Source of the DNA: Euzebya sp.
GTDB taxonomy: Bacteria; Actinomycetota; Nitriliruptoria; Euzebyales; Euzebyaceae
Length of the DNA: 48,216 bases
NCBI RefSeq assembly: GCF_964222135.1
Contig: NZ_CAXQBR010000078.1
Coordinates: 1-48,216 of the forward strand
Reading direction: 5' to 3'
Made by a program: the position numbers and the translations under genes. Shown one piece after another: positions 1 to 9,951 of the stretch; position 1 is the stretch's first letter; each line of letters begins with the position of its first letter. The notes under the pieces were generated by a model that searched no databases, was not told where the DNA came from, and saw only the letters and a program-made list of their open reading frames with translations.

Positions 1-956
<956 letters not shown>

Positions 957-960
<4 letters not shown>

Positions 961-1778
961 CCGTCTTCCTCGATGCCCTCCGCGAGGCCCGCAGCCGGAA
1001 GATCCTCGCCGTCGGGATCGTCGTCAGCCTCCTCTTCATCGCGCTGTTCTGGCTGGCGTACTCGATCGGGTTCTCCCGCCTCGAGACCGACAACCCCCAG
1101 GACCGCGCGATCGCCGCGACCGCGATGACCGTCCTCGGCCTGTACGCGGTGCAGTTCCTCGCCGCCTTCCTCGCGATCCTGCTGTCGACCGGCGCGATCG
1201 CCGCGGAGGTCGACTCCGGCCGGGCCCTGTCGATCCTGGCCCGCCCGGTGCCGCGCTGGTCCTGGCTGGTCCAGCGCACGGCCGCGTTCGGCAGCCTGGT
1301 GGTCGCCTACGTCGTGGTGATGGTCATCGCCGTCCTCACGATCGCCGCCGGCATCGGCGGGTTCTCGGCGTTGGACCCCGGCCGGGCCATCGCCCTGCTG
1401 ATCGCCGAGGTCGTCTTCCTCATCGCCGCCGGGGTGTGCCTGTCGACGCGGCTGTCCGCCATCGCCGCCGGCGTGGTGGTCGTCGTCGCCTACGGCCTCG
1501 CCTGGCTGGCCGGGATCATCGAGTTCGTCGCGGCCACCCTCGACAACCAGTCGCTCGAGCGCGTTGGCATCGCCATCTCGCTGGTGATCCCGAGCGACGC
1601 CCTGTGGCGCAGCGCCTCGTACTACCTGCAGTCGCCCGCGCTGCTCGCGGCCGGGGACTTCGGGCTCCCGTTCGCCTCGACGGATCCGCCGAGCGGCTGG
1701 CTGGTCCTCTGGGGCCTCGTCTACATCGCGCTGCTCGCCGCCGCAGCGATCTGGTCCTTCCGCCGACGCGACCTGTAG
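957..1778 (+). CDS. ABC-2 family transporter permease
   Basis: This 273-aa integral membrane partner of the preceding ATPase has about six hydrophobic segments, spread through residues 18-40, 60-85, 110-140, 145-165, 175-200 and 245-265. The SGAIAAEVDSGRALSILARP stretch after the second segment is the amphipathic loop seen in ABC-2 permeases of the NatB/NosY type, thought to contact the ATPase. The ATG start overlaps the ATPase stop (ATGA), which fixes the start. The protein ends on a short basic tail (SFRRRDL), as is common for the last cytoplasmic residues. With one ATPase and one permease, the working unit is probably a homodimeric permease with two ATPases. A drug, lipid or ion exporter are all possible. 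Confidence 0.88.
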
Positions 1779-1825
1779 CCCCTCGAACGGGGTGCGTGCG
1801 GGACCGCCGGGTTGGGGACGGTAGG

Positions 1826-2539
1826 ATGAATTCGAACGACTCCGAAAGGCCCGACGTGCAGGTCCGCTTCTACTTCGACCCCCTCTGCCCGTGGTGCTGG
1901 ATCACCAGCTTCTGGCTCGACGAGGTCGCCCCGCACCGAGACCTCGAGGTGGATTGGCGCTCGATCAGCCTGCTGGTCCGCAACGAAGGTCGGGACGTGG
2001 ACCCGGAGTACGCCGAGCGGTACCTGCCGGCCATGCAGCGCTCCTTCGGCCTGCTGCGCATCGTGGAGGCGCTCCGCGCCGACGGGCACGCCGACCGGAT
2101 CCGGGACGTGTACGTCGCCTTCGGCCGCCACTTCCACCAGCCCGACGCCGAGTCGGGCGAGGCGGGGCTCGACTTCGACATCGCCGAGGCGCTCCGGTCC
2201 GCCGGCGTCGACGACGGCTACGCGAAGGCCTACGACGACACCGCCTACGACGCCGCGGTCCGCGCTTCCACGCGCGAGGCGGAGGAGGTGGCCGGCGACG
2301 ACGTCGGCACGCCGATCGTGGCCGTCCAGGTCGGCGACGAGTGGAAGGGCTACTTCGGGCCCGTCATCCCGTCGGTCATCCGCGGTGACGAGGCGCTGCG
2401 GCTGTGGGACGGTCTGGCCGCGCTGGTGCAGACCGAGGGCTTCTACGAGCTGAAGCGCACCCGCACCGTCGGCCCGCAGCTCGAGACCGTGCCCTTGGAC
2501 CAGCGCCGTCCCGCTGGACCAGGTCGGCAGTCGGACTAG
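1826..2539 (+). CDS. DsbA-like CPWC protein, mycothiol-dependent nitroreductase (Rv2466c) family
   Basis: This 237-aa thioredoxin-fold protein has the active-site motif Cys21-Pro-Trp-Cys24 right after the first beta strand (FYFDPLCPWCWITSFWL). The FDPLCPWCWxTS signature is that of the actinobacterial Rv2466c family. Those proteins use mycothiol to reduce their disulfide and can reduce nitro compounds under oxidative stress. The helical insertion (residues about 60-150) and the cis-Pro loop GTPIVAVQ near residue 160 fit the DsbA/FrnE fold. No signal peptide is present, so it should act in the cytoplasm. The ATG at 1826 was chosen because it starts just before the first strand; upstream in-frame codons run inside the permease gene. 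It sits 47 bp after the permease and probably has its own promoter. Mycothiol dependence is inferred from the family. Confidence 0.85.
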   Translation: MNSNDSERPDVQVRFYFDPLCPWCWITSFWLDEVAPHRDLEVDWRSISLLVRNEGRDVDPEYAERYLPAMQRSFGLLRIVEALRADGHADRIRDVYVAFGRHFHQPDAESGEAGLDFDIAEALRSAGVDDGYAKAYDDTAYDAAVRASTREAEEVAGDDVGTPIVAVQVGDEWKGYFGPVIPSVIRGDEALRLWDGLAALVQTEGFYELKRTRTVGPQLETVPLDQRRPAGPGRQSD

Positions 2540-2601
2540 ACCGGACGGGTCATCCGCGGACCTCCTTCAGATCGCCATCCACCCCGCCGATGACGTAGGG
2601 G

Positions 2602-5253
2602 ATGGAGGGTCAGGTGGAGGAGTCGGTCGACGCCCGGTTGGCGCGGGCCTTCCTCGCCGCGCCGAACGGGATGATCGTCGTCGACCGCGACGGCGTGATC
2701 GTCGCGACCAACCGCCGGGCGGCGGAGTTCATGCGCTGCCACGGCCAGGACCTCCTCGGCAACCTCGCACGGGACATGGTCGACCCCGCCGACCTCGCTC
2801 GGAACCTGCCCGCGATGAGCCGCCTGTGGCGCGAGCCCGGGGCGACCGTGACGATGCAGATGGCGTTGCGGGATGTCGACGGCAACCGGCTGCCCGCCGA
2901 GATCAAGGCCAGCCACGACCCCGTGAGCGGCGACGTGGTCATGTACATCGAGGACCTCCACGACCGCCTCCAGGTCCAGGCGCGCCTCGAGACCCTCAGC
3001 CGCTACGACGCCATCACCGGCCTGCCGAACCGGCGCAGCATCCTGGACCAGATCGGCCACCACCTCGCCGACGCGTCACCGGCACGGCCCTGCGCGGTGC
3101 TCGCCGTCGACGTGGACCGCTTCCAGGCCGTCAACGACCTGTTCGGGCAGGAAGCCGGCGACTGGGTCCTCGCCACCCTCGGCGAGCGGCTCGGATCCGT
3201 CGTCGGCCACGCGGACGTCGGCAGGCTCGGCGCGGACGAGTTCGTGGCGGTGGTCCCCGACGTCCCCGACGCCGCCGCCGCGTTCGCGATCGCCCGGCAG
3301 CTGCAGGACGCGGCGTCGCAGGGGATGTCGCGCAACGGCGTCCCGCTCCGCCTGACCGTGACCGTCGGGATCGCCCTCGCCGGCGAGCCGGTGGACCCGG
3401 CCTCGCTGATCCAGCGGGCGGAGATCGCGCTGCACCGCGCCCGCGCCGCCGGGCGGTCCGCCGACCTCGCCGAGAGCGCCGACGTCGCCGAAGCCGTGCG
3501 CGACCTCCGCCTCGAGACCGCTCTGCAGGCGGCGGTCCACGACGACGACCTCGACGTCGCCTTCCAGCCCCTGATCGACATGGCCGGTGAGGTCGTCGCG
3601 GTCGAGGCGCTCGTCCGCTGGCCTGGCAGCGGCGTCTCGGCCGGGCAGATCATCGAGGCCGGCGAGCGCGCGGCGCTGATCGTGCGGGTGGGGGAGTGGG
3701 TGCTCGACCACGCCCTCGCCGCCCTGCCGGCGCTGTCCGCCGCGGCCGGGCGTGACCTGCGGTTGAACATCAACTGGTCCACCCGGCAGCTGAACCGGGG
3801 CGGGCTGGTCGAGACGATCCGGACGGCATGTGACCGCCATGGGCTCGACCCCTCGCGGGTGTGCGTGGAGCTGACCGAGACCGCCGCCATGCTCGACCAG
3901 GCCGCCACCGTGCAGACGCTCCGGGACCTGGCCGCGCTCGGCGTCCGGGTCGCCGTCGACGACTTCGGGATGGGCTACTCCTCGTTCGCCTACCTGCGGG
4001 ACCTGCCCGTCGACGAGGTCAAGCTCGACCGCACCTTCGTGCAGCGGGCCGGCACGGACGCCTCGGCCGCCGACGTGCTGGACGGGATGAGCCGGCTTTG
4101 CCGCGGCCTCGGGCTCGACGTCGTCGGGGAGGGGGTCGAGAACTCCCACGAGCTCGAGCTCGTCCGCAACGCCGGCTGCACCTACTGGCAGGGCTACCTG
4201 GGCGCCCGTCCGATGGCGGCCTCGGAGCTGGTCGAGAAGCTCGCCGCCTGGCCGGACCGGATGGGCTTCGCGCTCGGCTCCGACGAGGACGCCGCTGCCG
4301 CCGACGCGGACGAGCGCGACGTCCTGCAGGCCGTCCGCGGTCTGCTGCGCTACGACGGCAGCGACGTGGCGGGGGCGTTGGCACACCTGCTCGCGGTGCT
4401 CGTCGACGCGCTCGGGTGCGACGTCGGCGTGGCGTGGACGGCCGAGACGGGCGCGGTCGGCCACGGCCTCGCGGTCACCGACGCCGTCGGTGCGGCTCTG
4501 GCCCGGAGCGTCAGCCGGGGCGGCCAATGCGTCCAGCACGCGGTCGCCGACGACCTGCCCGGCGACCTGGTCCGGCGTGCCGGCATCCGCTCGTGGTTCG
4601 CCCTGCCCCTCCACGGCCGTGACGGCGCGGTGCTGGTCGCCCACACCGGCGACCGGGACTTCAGCGGCATCGCCCAGCGCCTCGCCAGGACCGTGCTCGA
4701 GTCGAGCGACGTGCTGTTCAACTCCGCGTCGGCGAAGGAGCGGCTGCGCCGCGAGGCGGCCCAGGCGGCCACCGAGGCGCGCACCGACGGGCTGACCGGG
4801 TTGTTGAACCGGACGGGGTGGGAGGAGGCCGTCGACCACCGGCGTCAGGTCCCCGCCCCCACCGGTGTGGTCATCTGCGACGCGAACGGCTTCAAGGCGC
4901 TGAACGACACGCTCGGCCACGCCTCGGGTGACCGGCTGCTGCGCCGCATCGCCGGCCAGATCGCCCGGTGCACCCCTCCCGGCGGGGTCTCCGCGCGCCT
5001 CGGCGGGGACGAGTTCGGCGTCCTGGTGCCCGGCGCGGCCGACGACGTGCTCGCCGGTCTGGCCCACCGCCTGCGGGAGGCGCTGACCATGACCGTCCCC
5101 GAGACCGGCGGCACGGCGACGGTCGCGGTCGGGACCGCGCTGGCCATCGCCGGGGACGACGTGGACGCGGCGATCGTGCGGGCGGACGCGGCGATGTACG
5201 CCGCCAAGGCGAGCCGGGGCCCACGGTCCCGGCGGGTGGGGTCGGCCGGGTGA
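2602..5253 (+). CDS. PAS-GGDEF-EAL-GAF-GGDEF c-di-GMP turnover protein (copy 1)
   Basis: This 883-aa soluble signalling protein probably makes and/or degrades cyclic di-GMP. Domains in order: PAS (about 10-117); a first GGDEF (about 132-290) whose signature is degenerate, RLGADEF; an EAL phosphodiesterase domain (about 300-550) that keeps EALVRW, NINWSTRQL, ELTETAA, DDFGMGYSS, VKLDR, GEGVEN and WQGY, so it looks active; a short GAF-like sensor (about 571-715); and a second GGDEF (about 728-880) with an intact ARLGGDEFG. No RxxD inhibitory site is visible before the second signature. No membrane segment is visible. The ATG at 2602 has little room for a ribosome site; an in-frame GTG at 2614 preceded by GGAGGG is an alternative start. 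The next gene is a paralogue overlapping by 4 bp. Confidence 0.92.
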   Translation: MEGQVEESVDARLARAFLAAPNGMIVVDRDGVIVATNRRAAEFMRCHGQDLLGNLARDMVDPADLARNLPAMSRLWREPGATVTMQMALRDVDGNRLPAEIKASHDPVSGDVVMYIEDLHDRLQVQARLETLSRYDAITGLPNRRSILDQIGHHLADASPARPCAVLAVDVDRFQAVNDLFGQEAGDWVLATLGERLGSVVGHADVGRLGADEFVAVVPDVPDAAAAFAIARQLQDAASQGMSRNGVPLRLTVTVGIALAGEPVDPASLIQRAEIALHRARAAGRSADLAESADVAEAVRDLRLETALQAAVHDDDLDVAFQPLIDMAGEVVAVEALVRWPGSGVSAGQIIEAGERAALIVRVGEWVLDHALAALPALSAAAGRDLRLNINWSTRQLNRGGLVETIRTACDRHGLDPSRVCVELTETAAMLDQAATVQTLRDLAALGVRVAVDDFGMGYSSFAYLRDLPVDEVKLDRTFVQRAGTDASAADVLDGMSRLCRGLGLDVVGEGVENSHELELVRNAGCTYWQGYLGARPMAASELVEKLAAWPDRMGFALGSDEDAAAADADERDVLQAVRGLLRYDGSDVAGALAHLLAVLVDALGCDVGVAWTAETGAVGHGLAVTDAVGAALARSVSRGGQCVQHAVADDLPGDLVRRAGIRSWFALPLHGRDGAVLVAHTGDRDFSGIAQRLARTVLESSDVLFNSASAKERLRREAAQAATEARTDGLTGLLNRTGWEEAVDHRRQVPAPTGVVICDANGFKALNDTLGHASGDRLLRRIAGQIARCTPPGGVSARLGGDEFGVLVPGAADDVLAGLAHRLREALTMTVPETGGTATVAVGTALAIAGDDVDAAIVRADAAMYAAKASRGPRSRRVGSAG

Positions 5254-8200
5254 CGGTGGGTCGGGTGACGACGGGTCGGGCCACCCCGGGCCGCTCCCGC
5301 GCCGAGGCGCGACTCGCCGGCGTGCTCGACGCCGTGCCGGGTGGCATCGCCGTCCTCGACGCGAGCGGGGTGATCCTCGAGGTGAACGCCGCGCTGGCGA
5401 CCCTCGCCGGTCTGGAGGCCGCTGACCTGGTCGGCCGCAACGGGATCGAGCTGGTCGACCCCGGCGACCTCGACCAGCACCGCCGCAGCATGTGGCGGCT
5501 GTGGCGCGTCCCGGGCGCCTCGGCGACCATGCACATCGGCCTGCGGCGCGCCGACGGGACCGCCATCCCGGTGTCGGTGACCGGTGCGGCGGTCTCGGGC
5601 GACCACGACGCCGATGTCGTCCTCTACGTCGAGGACCAGCGCGACGCCATGGCCGCCGAGGCGCGGGTCGACTACCTGTCCCGCATCGACACCGTCACCG
5701 GGCTGCTCAACCGCCGCACCGTCACCGGGCGGATCGGCACCGCGCTGCGCGCCGCCGACGGCACGGCCCACGTCGCGGTGGTGGTCGTCGACCTGGACCG
5801 CTTCCAGACCGTCAACGACCGGTTGGGCCACACCTTCGGCGACCACGTCCTCTCCACCGTCGCGGCCCGCATGACCGAGGTCTGCGCCGACTCGGAGGTC
5901 TGTGGGAACTCGGCCACCGTCGGGCGGCTCGGCGCCGACGAGTTCGTCGTCGTGGTCGCGCGCGCCGGCGACGTCGACGGGCTCCTCGCCACCGCGCGAG
6001 CCATCCGCCGATCGATCGCCGAGCCGATCCACGCCGGGGACGAGTCGATCCACCTCACCGCGACGGTCGGCATCGCCGTCGAGGCCAACCCGGACGCCCA
6101 CGCCGAGGCGCTCGTGCAACGGGCCGTCATCGCGCTGCACGGCGCCCGCGCCGCCGGTCGGACCGTCGACGTCGCCGACGAGGGCGACGCCCGCGCCGTG
6201 GTCGCCCAGCTCGAGGTCGAGGCCGCCGTGTCCGTCGCGATCCACGACGACGGGCTGTACGTGGTCTTCCAGCCGATCTACGACGCCGCCGACCGCCCGG
6301 TCGCCGTCGAGGCGCTGGTCCGCGCCCACGACGACGCGATCTCCGCCGCCGACATCGTCGCCGCGGCGGAGCGGTCGTCGCTGATACTCGACCTCGGCCG
6401 CGTGGTCCTCGACCAGGCGCTCGCCGCCATGCCGACCCTGGACGCCGCCGCCGGCCGCCCCCTGCAGCTGAACGTCAACCTCTCGGCCCGCCAGATCCAC
6501 GAGCCGACGATCGTCGAGCAGATCCTCGGCGCCGTCCGCCGCCACGGCTTCCCGCCGTCCCAGCTGTGCGTCGAGCTGACCGAGACCGCGGCCATGTCGG
6601 ACCCCACCGCCACCATCGAGGCGCTGTCGGCCCTGCGGCGCGCGGGCGTGTCGATCGCCATCGACGACTTCGGGGCCGGCTACTCGTCGTTCAGCTACCT
6701 CCGCGACCTCCCGGTCGACCGCGTGAAGGTGGACCAGGCGTTCCTCCACCGGGCCGGCGAGGACGCGGCCGCCCGCCAGGTCCTCGAGGGGATGGTCGGG
6801 CTGTGCGCCGGCCTCGGCCTCGAGAGCGTCTGCGAGGGCGTCGAGAACACCCACCAGCGCGACGTGGCCATCGCGGCCGGCGCGACCGGCTGGCAGGGCT
6901 ACCTCGGCTCCCGCCCGCTGCCCGCCGACGAGCTGGCCGCGGTGCTCGTGGCGTCCGGGGGCGCCGAGGACCCGCTGCCCGCCGACGAGCCGGACCAGGT
7001 CGCGGACCTGCTGGCCGATCTCGGCATGGTCGACCTGCTGGTGTTCCGGCGCCTGGGGGAGGGACGGTACGCCCACCTGGGAGGGGTGGGTCGCGGGGCC
7101 GGCTGGGCCGGCGTGGTCGAGATCGACCTCGCCGCGGAGACCTTCGTCGCCGGGGCGCTCGGGCGCAGCGACCGGGTGTTCATCTCCTCGAGCGAACCGG
7201 TCCGCGTCGTCGGGCCGTACTACGCCACCACGAGCCTGGTCGTGGCGACCGACGACGCGCTGGTCGTCCTCGGCCACCCCGACGAGGCCAGACCCCTCGA
7301 CCGCGGCGACCCCCGGGTGGACCGGCGGGGCGCCGCGGCGCTGGCCGAGATCGTCGAGGTGTCCCCCGCCAAGCCCCTCGCCGACGAGCTCGAGGTGCTC
7401 GAAGCGGTCCAGGAGCTCCTCCGCTTCGACGGCGCGGACCTCGGCGAGGCGCTCGCCCACCTGCTGGCTGTCACCTGCGACGCGCTCGGCTGCGACGTCG
7501 GGTTCGCCTGCCTGCCAGACGTGGGCGTCGTCCGGTTCGGCGTCGCCGACGACGTGGACGTGTCGGGCTGCAGCGAGCTCGGCGACGCGCCCCGCTGCCT
7601 GCAGTACGCCGCCGAGGACGACCTGCCCGGCGGCCTGGTCCCGCGCCTCGGCATCCGGTCCTGGTACCTCCTCCCGTTGCACGGCGGGCGGGGCCGCATG
7701 CTCGTCGCCCACACCGCCGACAGCCCGCGGGGCTTCACCGGGTTGTGCCAGCGGGTCGGCCGGACCCTCGCCGAGTCGAGCGACGTGCTGTTCCGCGCCG
7801 CGCAGGCCCGGGAGGAGCTGACCCGGCAGGTGGACCAGGCGGCGTCAGAGGCCCGGACCGATGCGCTGACCGGGCTCGCCAACCGGCTGGGGTGGGACGA
7901 GGCGGTGGAGGAGCTCGCCCACGGCCCCGGCGGGGTCGGCGTGCTGGTCGCGGACCTGGACCGGTTCAAGGAGCTGAACGACACCCACGGCCACGCCGAG
8001 GGGGACCGGGCGCTCAAGGTGGTCGCCAGGGTGCTCGCGGAGGCGGTCGCCGAGGTCGCGCCGTCGGGGGCGCTGGCGGCACGCATCGGCGGGGACGAGT
8101 TCGGCGTCGTGCTGCCGACCGAGGACCCCGTGGTGGTCGAGCAGCTGCGCAGGCGGGTGCGGGACCGGGTCGAGGCGGTCGACGCCGGCGTGTCCTGCAC

Positions 8201-8291
8201 CGTGGGGACGGCCTGGACCGAGGGGGGCGCCGGCCTCGAGGCCGCCCTGATCGCCGCCGATCGGGCGATGTACGCCGCGAAGTTGGGGTAG
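5250..8291 (+). CDS. PAS-GGDEF-EAL-sensor-GAF-GGDEF c-di-GMP turnover protein (copy 2)
   Basis: This 1013-aa paralogue of the preceding gene overlaps its stop as GTGA, so the two are coupled. Domains: PAS (about 20-135), a first GGDEF with degenerate RLGADEF (about 137-310), EAL (about 320-565) with EALVRA, NVNLSARQI, ELTETAA, DDFGAGYSS, VKVDQ, CEGVEN and WQGY. A segment of about 130 residues (566-700) absent from copy 1 follows, then the short GAF-like sensor (about 706-840) and an intact C-terminal GGDEF (ARIGGDEFG, near 945). The extra segment has alternating strands and helices and looks like another GAF-type sensor, but I cannot assign it. The frame is open far upstream inside copy 1; the GTG at 5250 is preferred because of the overlap, with GTGs at 5256 and 5265 as alternatives. 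Confidence 0.9.
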   Translation: MTVGRVTTGRATPGRSRAEARLAGVLDAVPGGIAVLDASGVILEVNAALATLAGLEAADLVGRNGIELVDPGDLDQHRRSMWRLWRVPGASATMHIGLRRADGTAIPVSVTGAAVSGDHDADVVLYVEDQRDAMAAEARVDYLSRIDTVTGLLNRRTVTGRIGTALRAADGTAHVAVVVVDLDRFQTVNDRLGHTFGDHVLSTVAARMTEVCADSEVCGNSATVGRLGADEFVVVVARAGDVDGLLATARAIRRSIAEPIHAGDESIHLTATVGIAVEANPDAHAEALVQRAVIALHGARAAGRTVDVADEGDARAVVAQLEVEAAVSVAIHDDGLYVVFQPIYDAADRPVAVEALVRAHDDAISAADIVAAAERSSLILDLGRVVLDQALAAMPTLDAAAGRPLQLNVNLSARQIHEPTIVEQILGAVRRHGFPPSQLCVELTETAAMSDPTATIEALSALRRAGVSIAIDDFGAGYSSFSYLRDLPVDRVKVDQAFLHRAGEDAAARQVLEGMVGLCAGLGLESVCEGVENTHQRDVAIAAGATGWQGYLGSRPLPADELAAVLVASGGAEDPLPADEPDQVADLLADLGMVDLLVFRRLGEGRYAHLGGVGRGAGWAGVVEIDLAAETFVAGALGRSDRVFISSSEPVRVVGPYYATTSLVVATDDALVVLGHPDEARPLDRGDPRVDRRGAAALAEIVEVSPAKPLADELEVLEAVQELLRFDGADLGEALAHLLAVTCDALGCDVGFACLPDVGVVRFGVADDVDVSGCSELGDAPRCLQYAAEDDLPGGLVPRLGIRSWYLLPLHGGRGRMLVAHTADSPRGFTGLCQRVGRTLAESSDVLFRAAQAREELTRQVDQAASEARTDALTGLANRLGWDEAVEELAHGPGGVGVLVADLDRFKELNDTHGHAEGDRALKVVARVLAEAVAEVAPSGALAARIGGDEFGVVLPTEDPVVVEQLRRRVRDRVEAVDAGVSCTVGTAWTEGGAGLEAALIAADRAMYAAKLG

Positions 8292-8321
8292 GCGCTCGCC
8301 GTCGGGTCGCCGGTGGTGGGT

Positions 8322-8524
8322 GACTGCACGTCGTCGGGCGGCCGGCGGTGGCCGACTGCACGGTGTCGGGTGGGCGGCCGCGGTCAGCTGCACGGTGTCG
8401 TGTGGTCGGCGGTGGCCGACTGCACGTCGTCCAGTGCACGGCGATGGCCGACTGCACGTCGTCCAGGACGGTCCCGGAGAGCGTGCAATCGCGCGGCCGA
8501 CCCAGCCAGACGACGTGCAGTCGG
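8322..8524 (+). repeat. Degenerate GGCCGACTGCACGTCGTC repeat array with an inverted copy
   Basis: The 528 bp between 8291 and 8820 contain no credible gene. They hold five direct copies of a motif close to GCGGTGGCCGACTGCACGTC: cores near 8322, 8351, 8384, 8417 and 8447, at intervals of roughly 29-33 bp. Copies 4 and 5 are the best conserved and copy 3 the worst. An inverted copy, GACGACGTGCAGTCGG, lies at 8509-8524 and can pair with the direct copies as a long hairpin. The array lies between the c-di-GMP genes and the 2-oxoacid dehydrogenase operon. It could be a terminator/processing region, a regulator-binding array or a degenerate minisatellite. Confidence 0.7.
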
Positions 8525-8684
8525 GGGACGGACTGCTCGACGACAGGCAGCCCGTCGCACCAGCCTGGCCGCGGACGTGGCCGTCCCGCCCGTCAGATCG
8601 TCGCCGTCAGCCGGACGCCGCGCGCACATCGTCCGCCATCTGCTGTCAGCACCACCCAGACCGGACGTCTTGTCGTCAGAGGCC

Positions 8685-8714
8685 TTGTCCCCGCGTCGAC
8701 CTGCACCCTAGGTT
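8685..8714 (+). promoter_or_regulatory. Candidate promoter of the 2-oxoacid dehydrogenase operon
   Basis: TTGTCC (8685-8690) and TAGGTT (8709-8714) are separated by 18 bp and match the TTGNCN / TANNNT pattern of actinobacterial housekeeping promoters. They would start transcription near 8721, about 100 nt before the E1alpha GTG. The stretch from 8525 to 8684 shows nothing else. This is a pattern match only. Confidence 0.3.
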
Positions 8715-8819
8715 GAGCCCCGACCCGGCCGTGTCCGGTGCGCCATCCCCACCCCGCGGCCGCCGCGCCAGTGCGATGCTCGTCCCGGCGATCCCGAGCC
8801 GAGCGAGGAGGCCCCCGAA

Positions 8820-9947
8820 GTGAGCGACCCCTCAGGGCAGAGGCCCGACCCGACCGACCTGCTGCCGCCGCAGGAGCCGATCCAGATCCTGGACGACGAC
8901 GGCCACCTCCACGACGTGGAGGGCTACCCGATCGACGACCTGACCGACGACGACCTGCGGGACCTCTACCGGTACATGGTCGTCAGCCGGCGGATCGACA
9001 AGCAGGCGATCAACCTGCAGCGCCAGGGCCAGCTCGGCGTCTACGCGTCCCTGCTCGGCCAGGAGGCAGCCCAGGTCGGCGGGGCCTACGCCCTGCAGGA
9101 GCGCGACTGGGTGTTCCCCTCCTACCGCGAGATGGGCACCGCGATCGTCCGCGGCGTCGACCCGGGCAAGATCCTCCACCTCTTCCGCGGCACCTGGCTG
9201 AGCGACTACGACCCGTACGAGTTCAACTTCGGGCTGCTCAGCATCCCGATCGGCACCCAGGCCCTCCACGCCGCGGGGTTCGCGATGGGTGCGAAGTTCG
9301 ACGGCACGGACCTGGTGGTGATGGCGTACTTCGGGGACGGCGCGACCTCCGAGGGCGACCCGCACGAGGCGATGAACTTCGCCGCGGTCTACGACGCCCC
9401 GTGCGTCTTCTTCGTCCAGAACAACCAGTACGCGATCAGCGTCCCCCTCAGCCAGCAGACCAAGGCCCCGACGATCGCGCACAAGGCGGTCGGCTACGGC
9501 ATGCCGGGCTACCGCTGCGACGGCAACGACGTCCTCGCGACCTACGCGGTGACCAAGCAGGCGGTCGAGCGGGCCCGCCGCGGCGAGGGCCCCTCCCTCA
9601 TCGAGGCCGTCACCTACCGGATGGAGGCGCACACCACCGCCGACGACCCGACGCGCTACCGCACGCCGGAGGAGATGGCGGAGTGGCAGCGGCGCGACCC
9701 GATCGCCCGCTACGAGCGGTTCATCACCGAGCGCGGGCTGATGGACGCCGACCTGAAGGCGGCGATCGACGCCGACGTCGAGGAGCTGGCCGGCAAGATC
9801 CGCGAGGAGATCTACGACGCGCCGCACGGCGACCCCCTCGAGCTGTTCGACCACGTCTACGTCGACCCGATCCCCGACCACGAGGACCAGAAGGTGATGC
9901 TCAGGCGCGAGCTGGACGCGGCGGGCACCACCGGAGAGGAGGCGTAG
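8820..9947 (+). CDS. 2-oxoacid dehydrogenase E1 component, alpha subunit
   Basis: This 375-aa ThDP-dependent subunit decarboxylates a 2-oxoacid and passes the acyl group to lipoyl-E2. The ThDP/Mg motif starts at GDG (172-174), runs through SEGDPHEAMNFA, and ends at Asn201-Asn202 (VQNNQYAIS). The phosphorylation-loop-like region HTTADDPTRYR is conserved. The GTG at 8820 is preceded by AGGAGG at 8806-8811. It is the first gene of a tightly spaced operon (gaps of 4, 2 and 11 bp) with E1beta, E2 and E3. Actinobacteria usually carry out pyruvate oxidation with a homodimeric AceE, and this heterotetrameric E1 type often serves branched-chain 2-oxoacids. I therefore lean to a BkdA/PdhA-type branched-chain enzyme, but pyruvate cannot be excluded. 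Confidence 0.93.
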   Translation: MSDPSGQRPDPTDLLPPQEPIQILDDDGHLHDVEGYPIDDLTDDDLRDLYRYMVVSRRIDKQAINLQRQGQLGVYASLLGQEAAQVGGAYALQERDWVFPSYREMGTAIVRGVDPGKILHLFRGTWLSDYDPYEFNFGLLSIPIGTQALHAAGFAMGAKFDGTDLVVMAYFGDGATSEGDPHEAMNFAAVYDAPCVFFVQNNQYAISVPLSQQTKAPTIAHKAVGYGMPGYRCDGNDVLATYAVTKQAVERARRGEGPSLIEAVTYRMEAHTTADDPTRYRTPEEMAEWQRRDPIARYERFITERGLMDADLKAAIDADVEELAGKIREEIYDAPHGDPLELFDHVYVDPIPDHEDQKVMLRRELDAAGTTGEEA

Positions 9948-9951
9948 GCAG

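Noticed and set aside
4845-7712. A 955-codon open frame on the minus strand across the c-di-GMP genes
   Set aside because: It is antisense to two clearly conserved multi-domain proteins. Its product is low-complexity Arg/Gly/Asp/Val sequence with no motif, a usual effect of high GC at codon position 3.
5492-8323. A 943-codon frame on the plus strand overlapping c-di-GMP copy 2
   Set aside because: It is a +1-shift shadow of the real frame, nearly all Arg/Pro/Gly/Ala.
8322-8524. CRISPR-like array
   Set aside because: Repeats diverge in sequence, the spacing is uneven and too short for spacers, one unit is inverted, and no cas gene is near.
8313-8823. Several overlapping 80-180 codon frames in the leader before the E1alpha gene
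   Set aside because: All are Arg/Pro/Ser-rich, overlap each other in different frames, have no ribosome site and include the repeat array.
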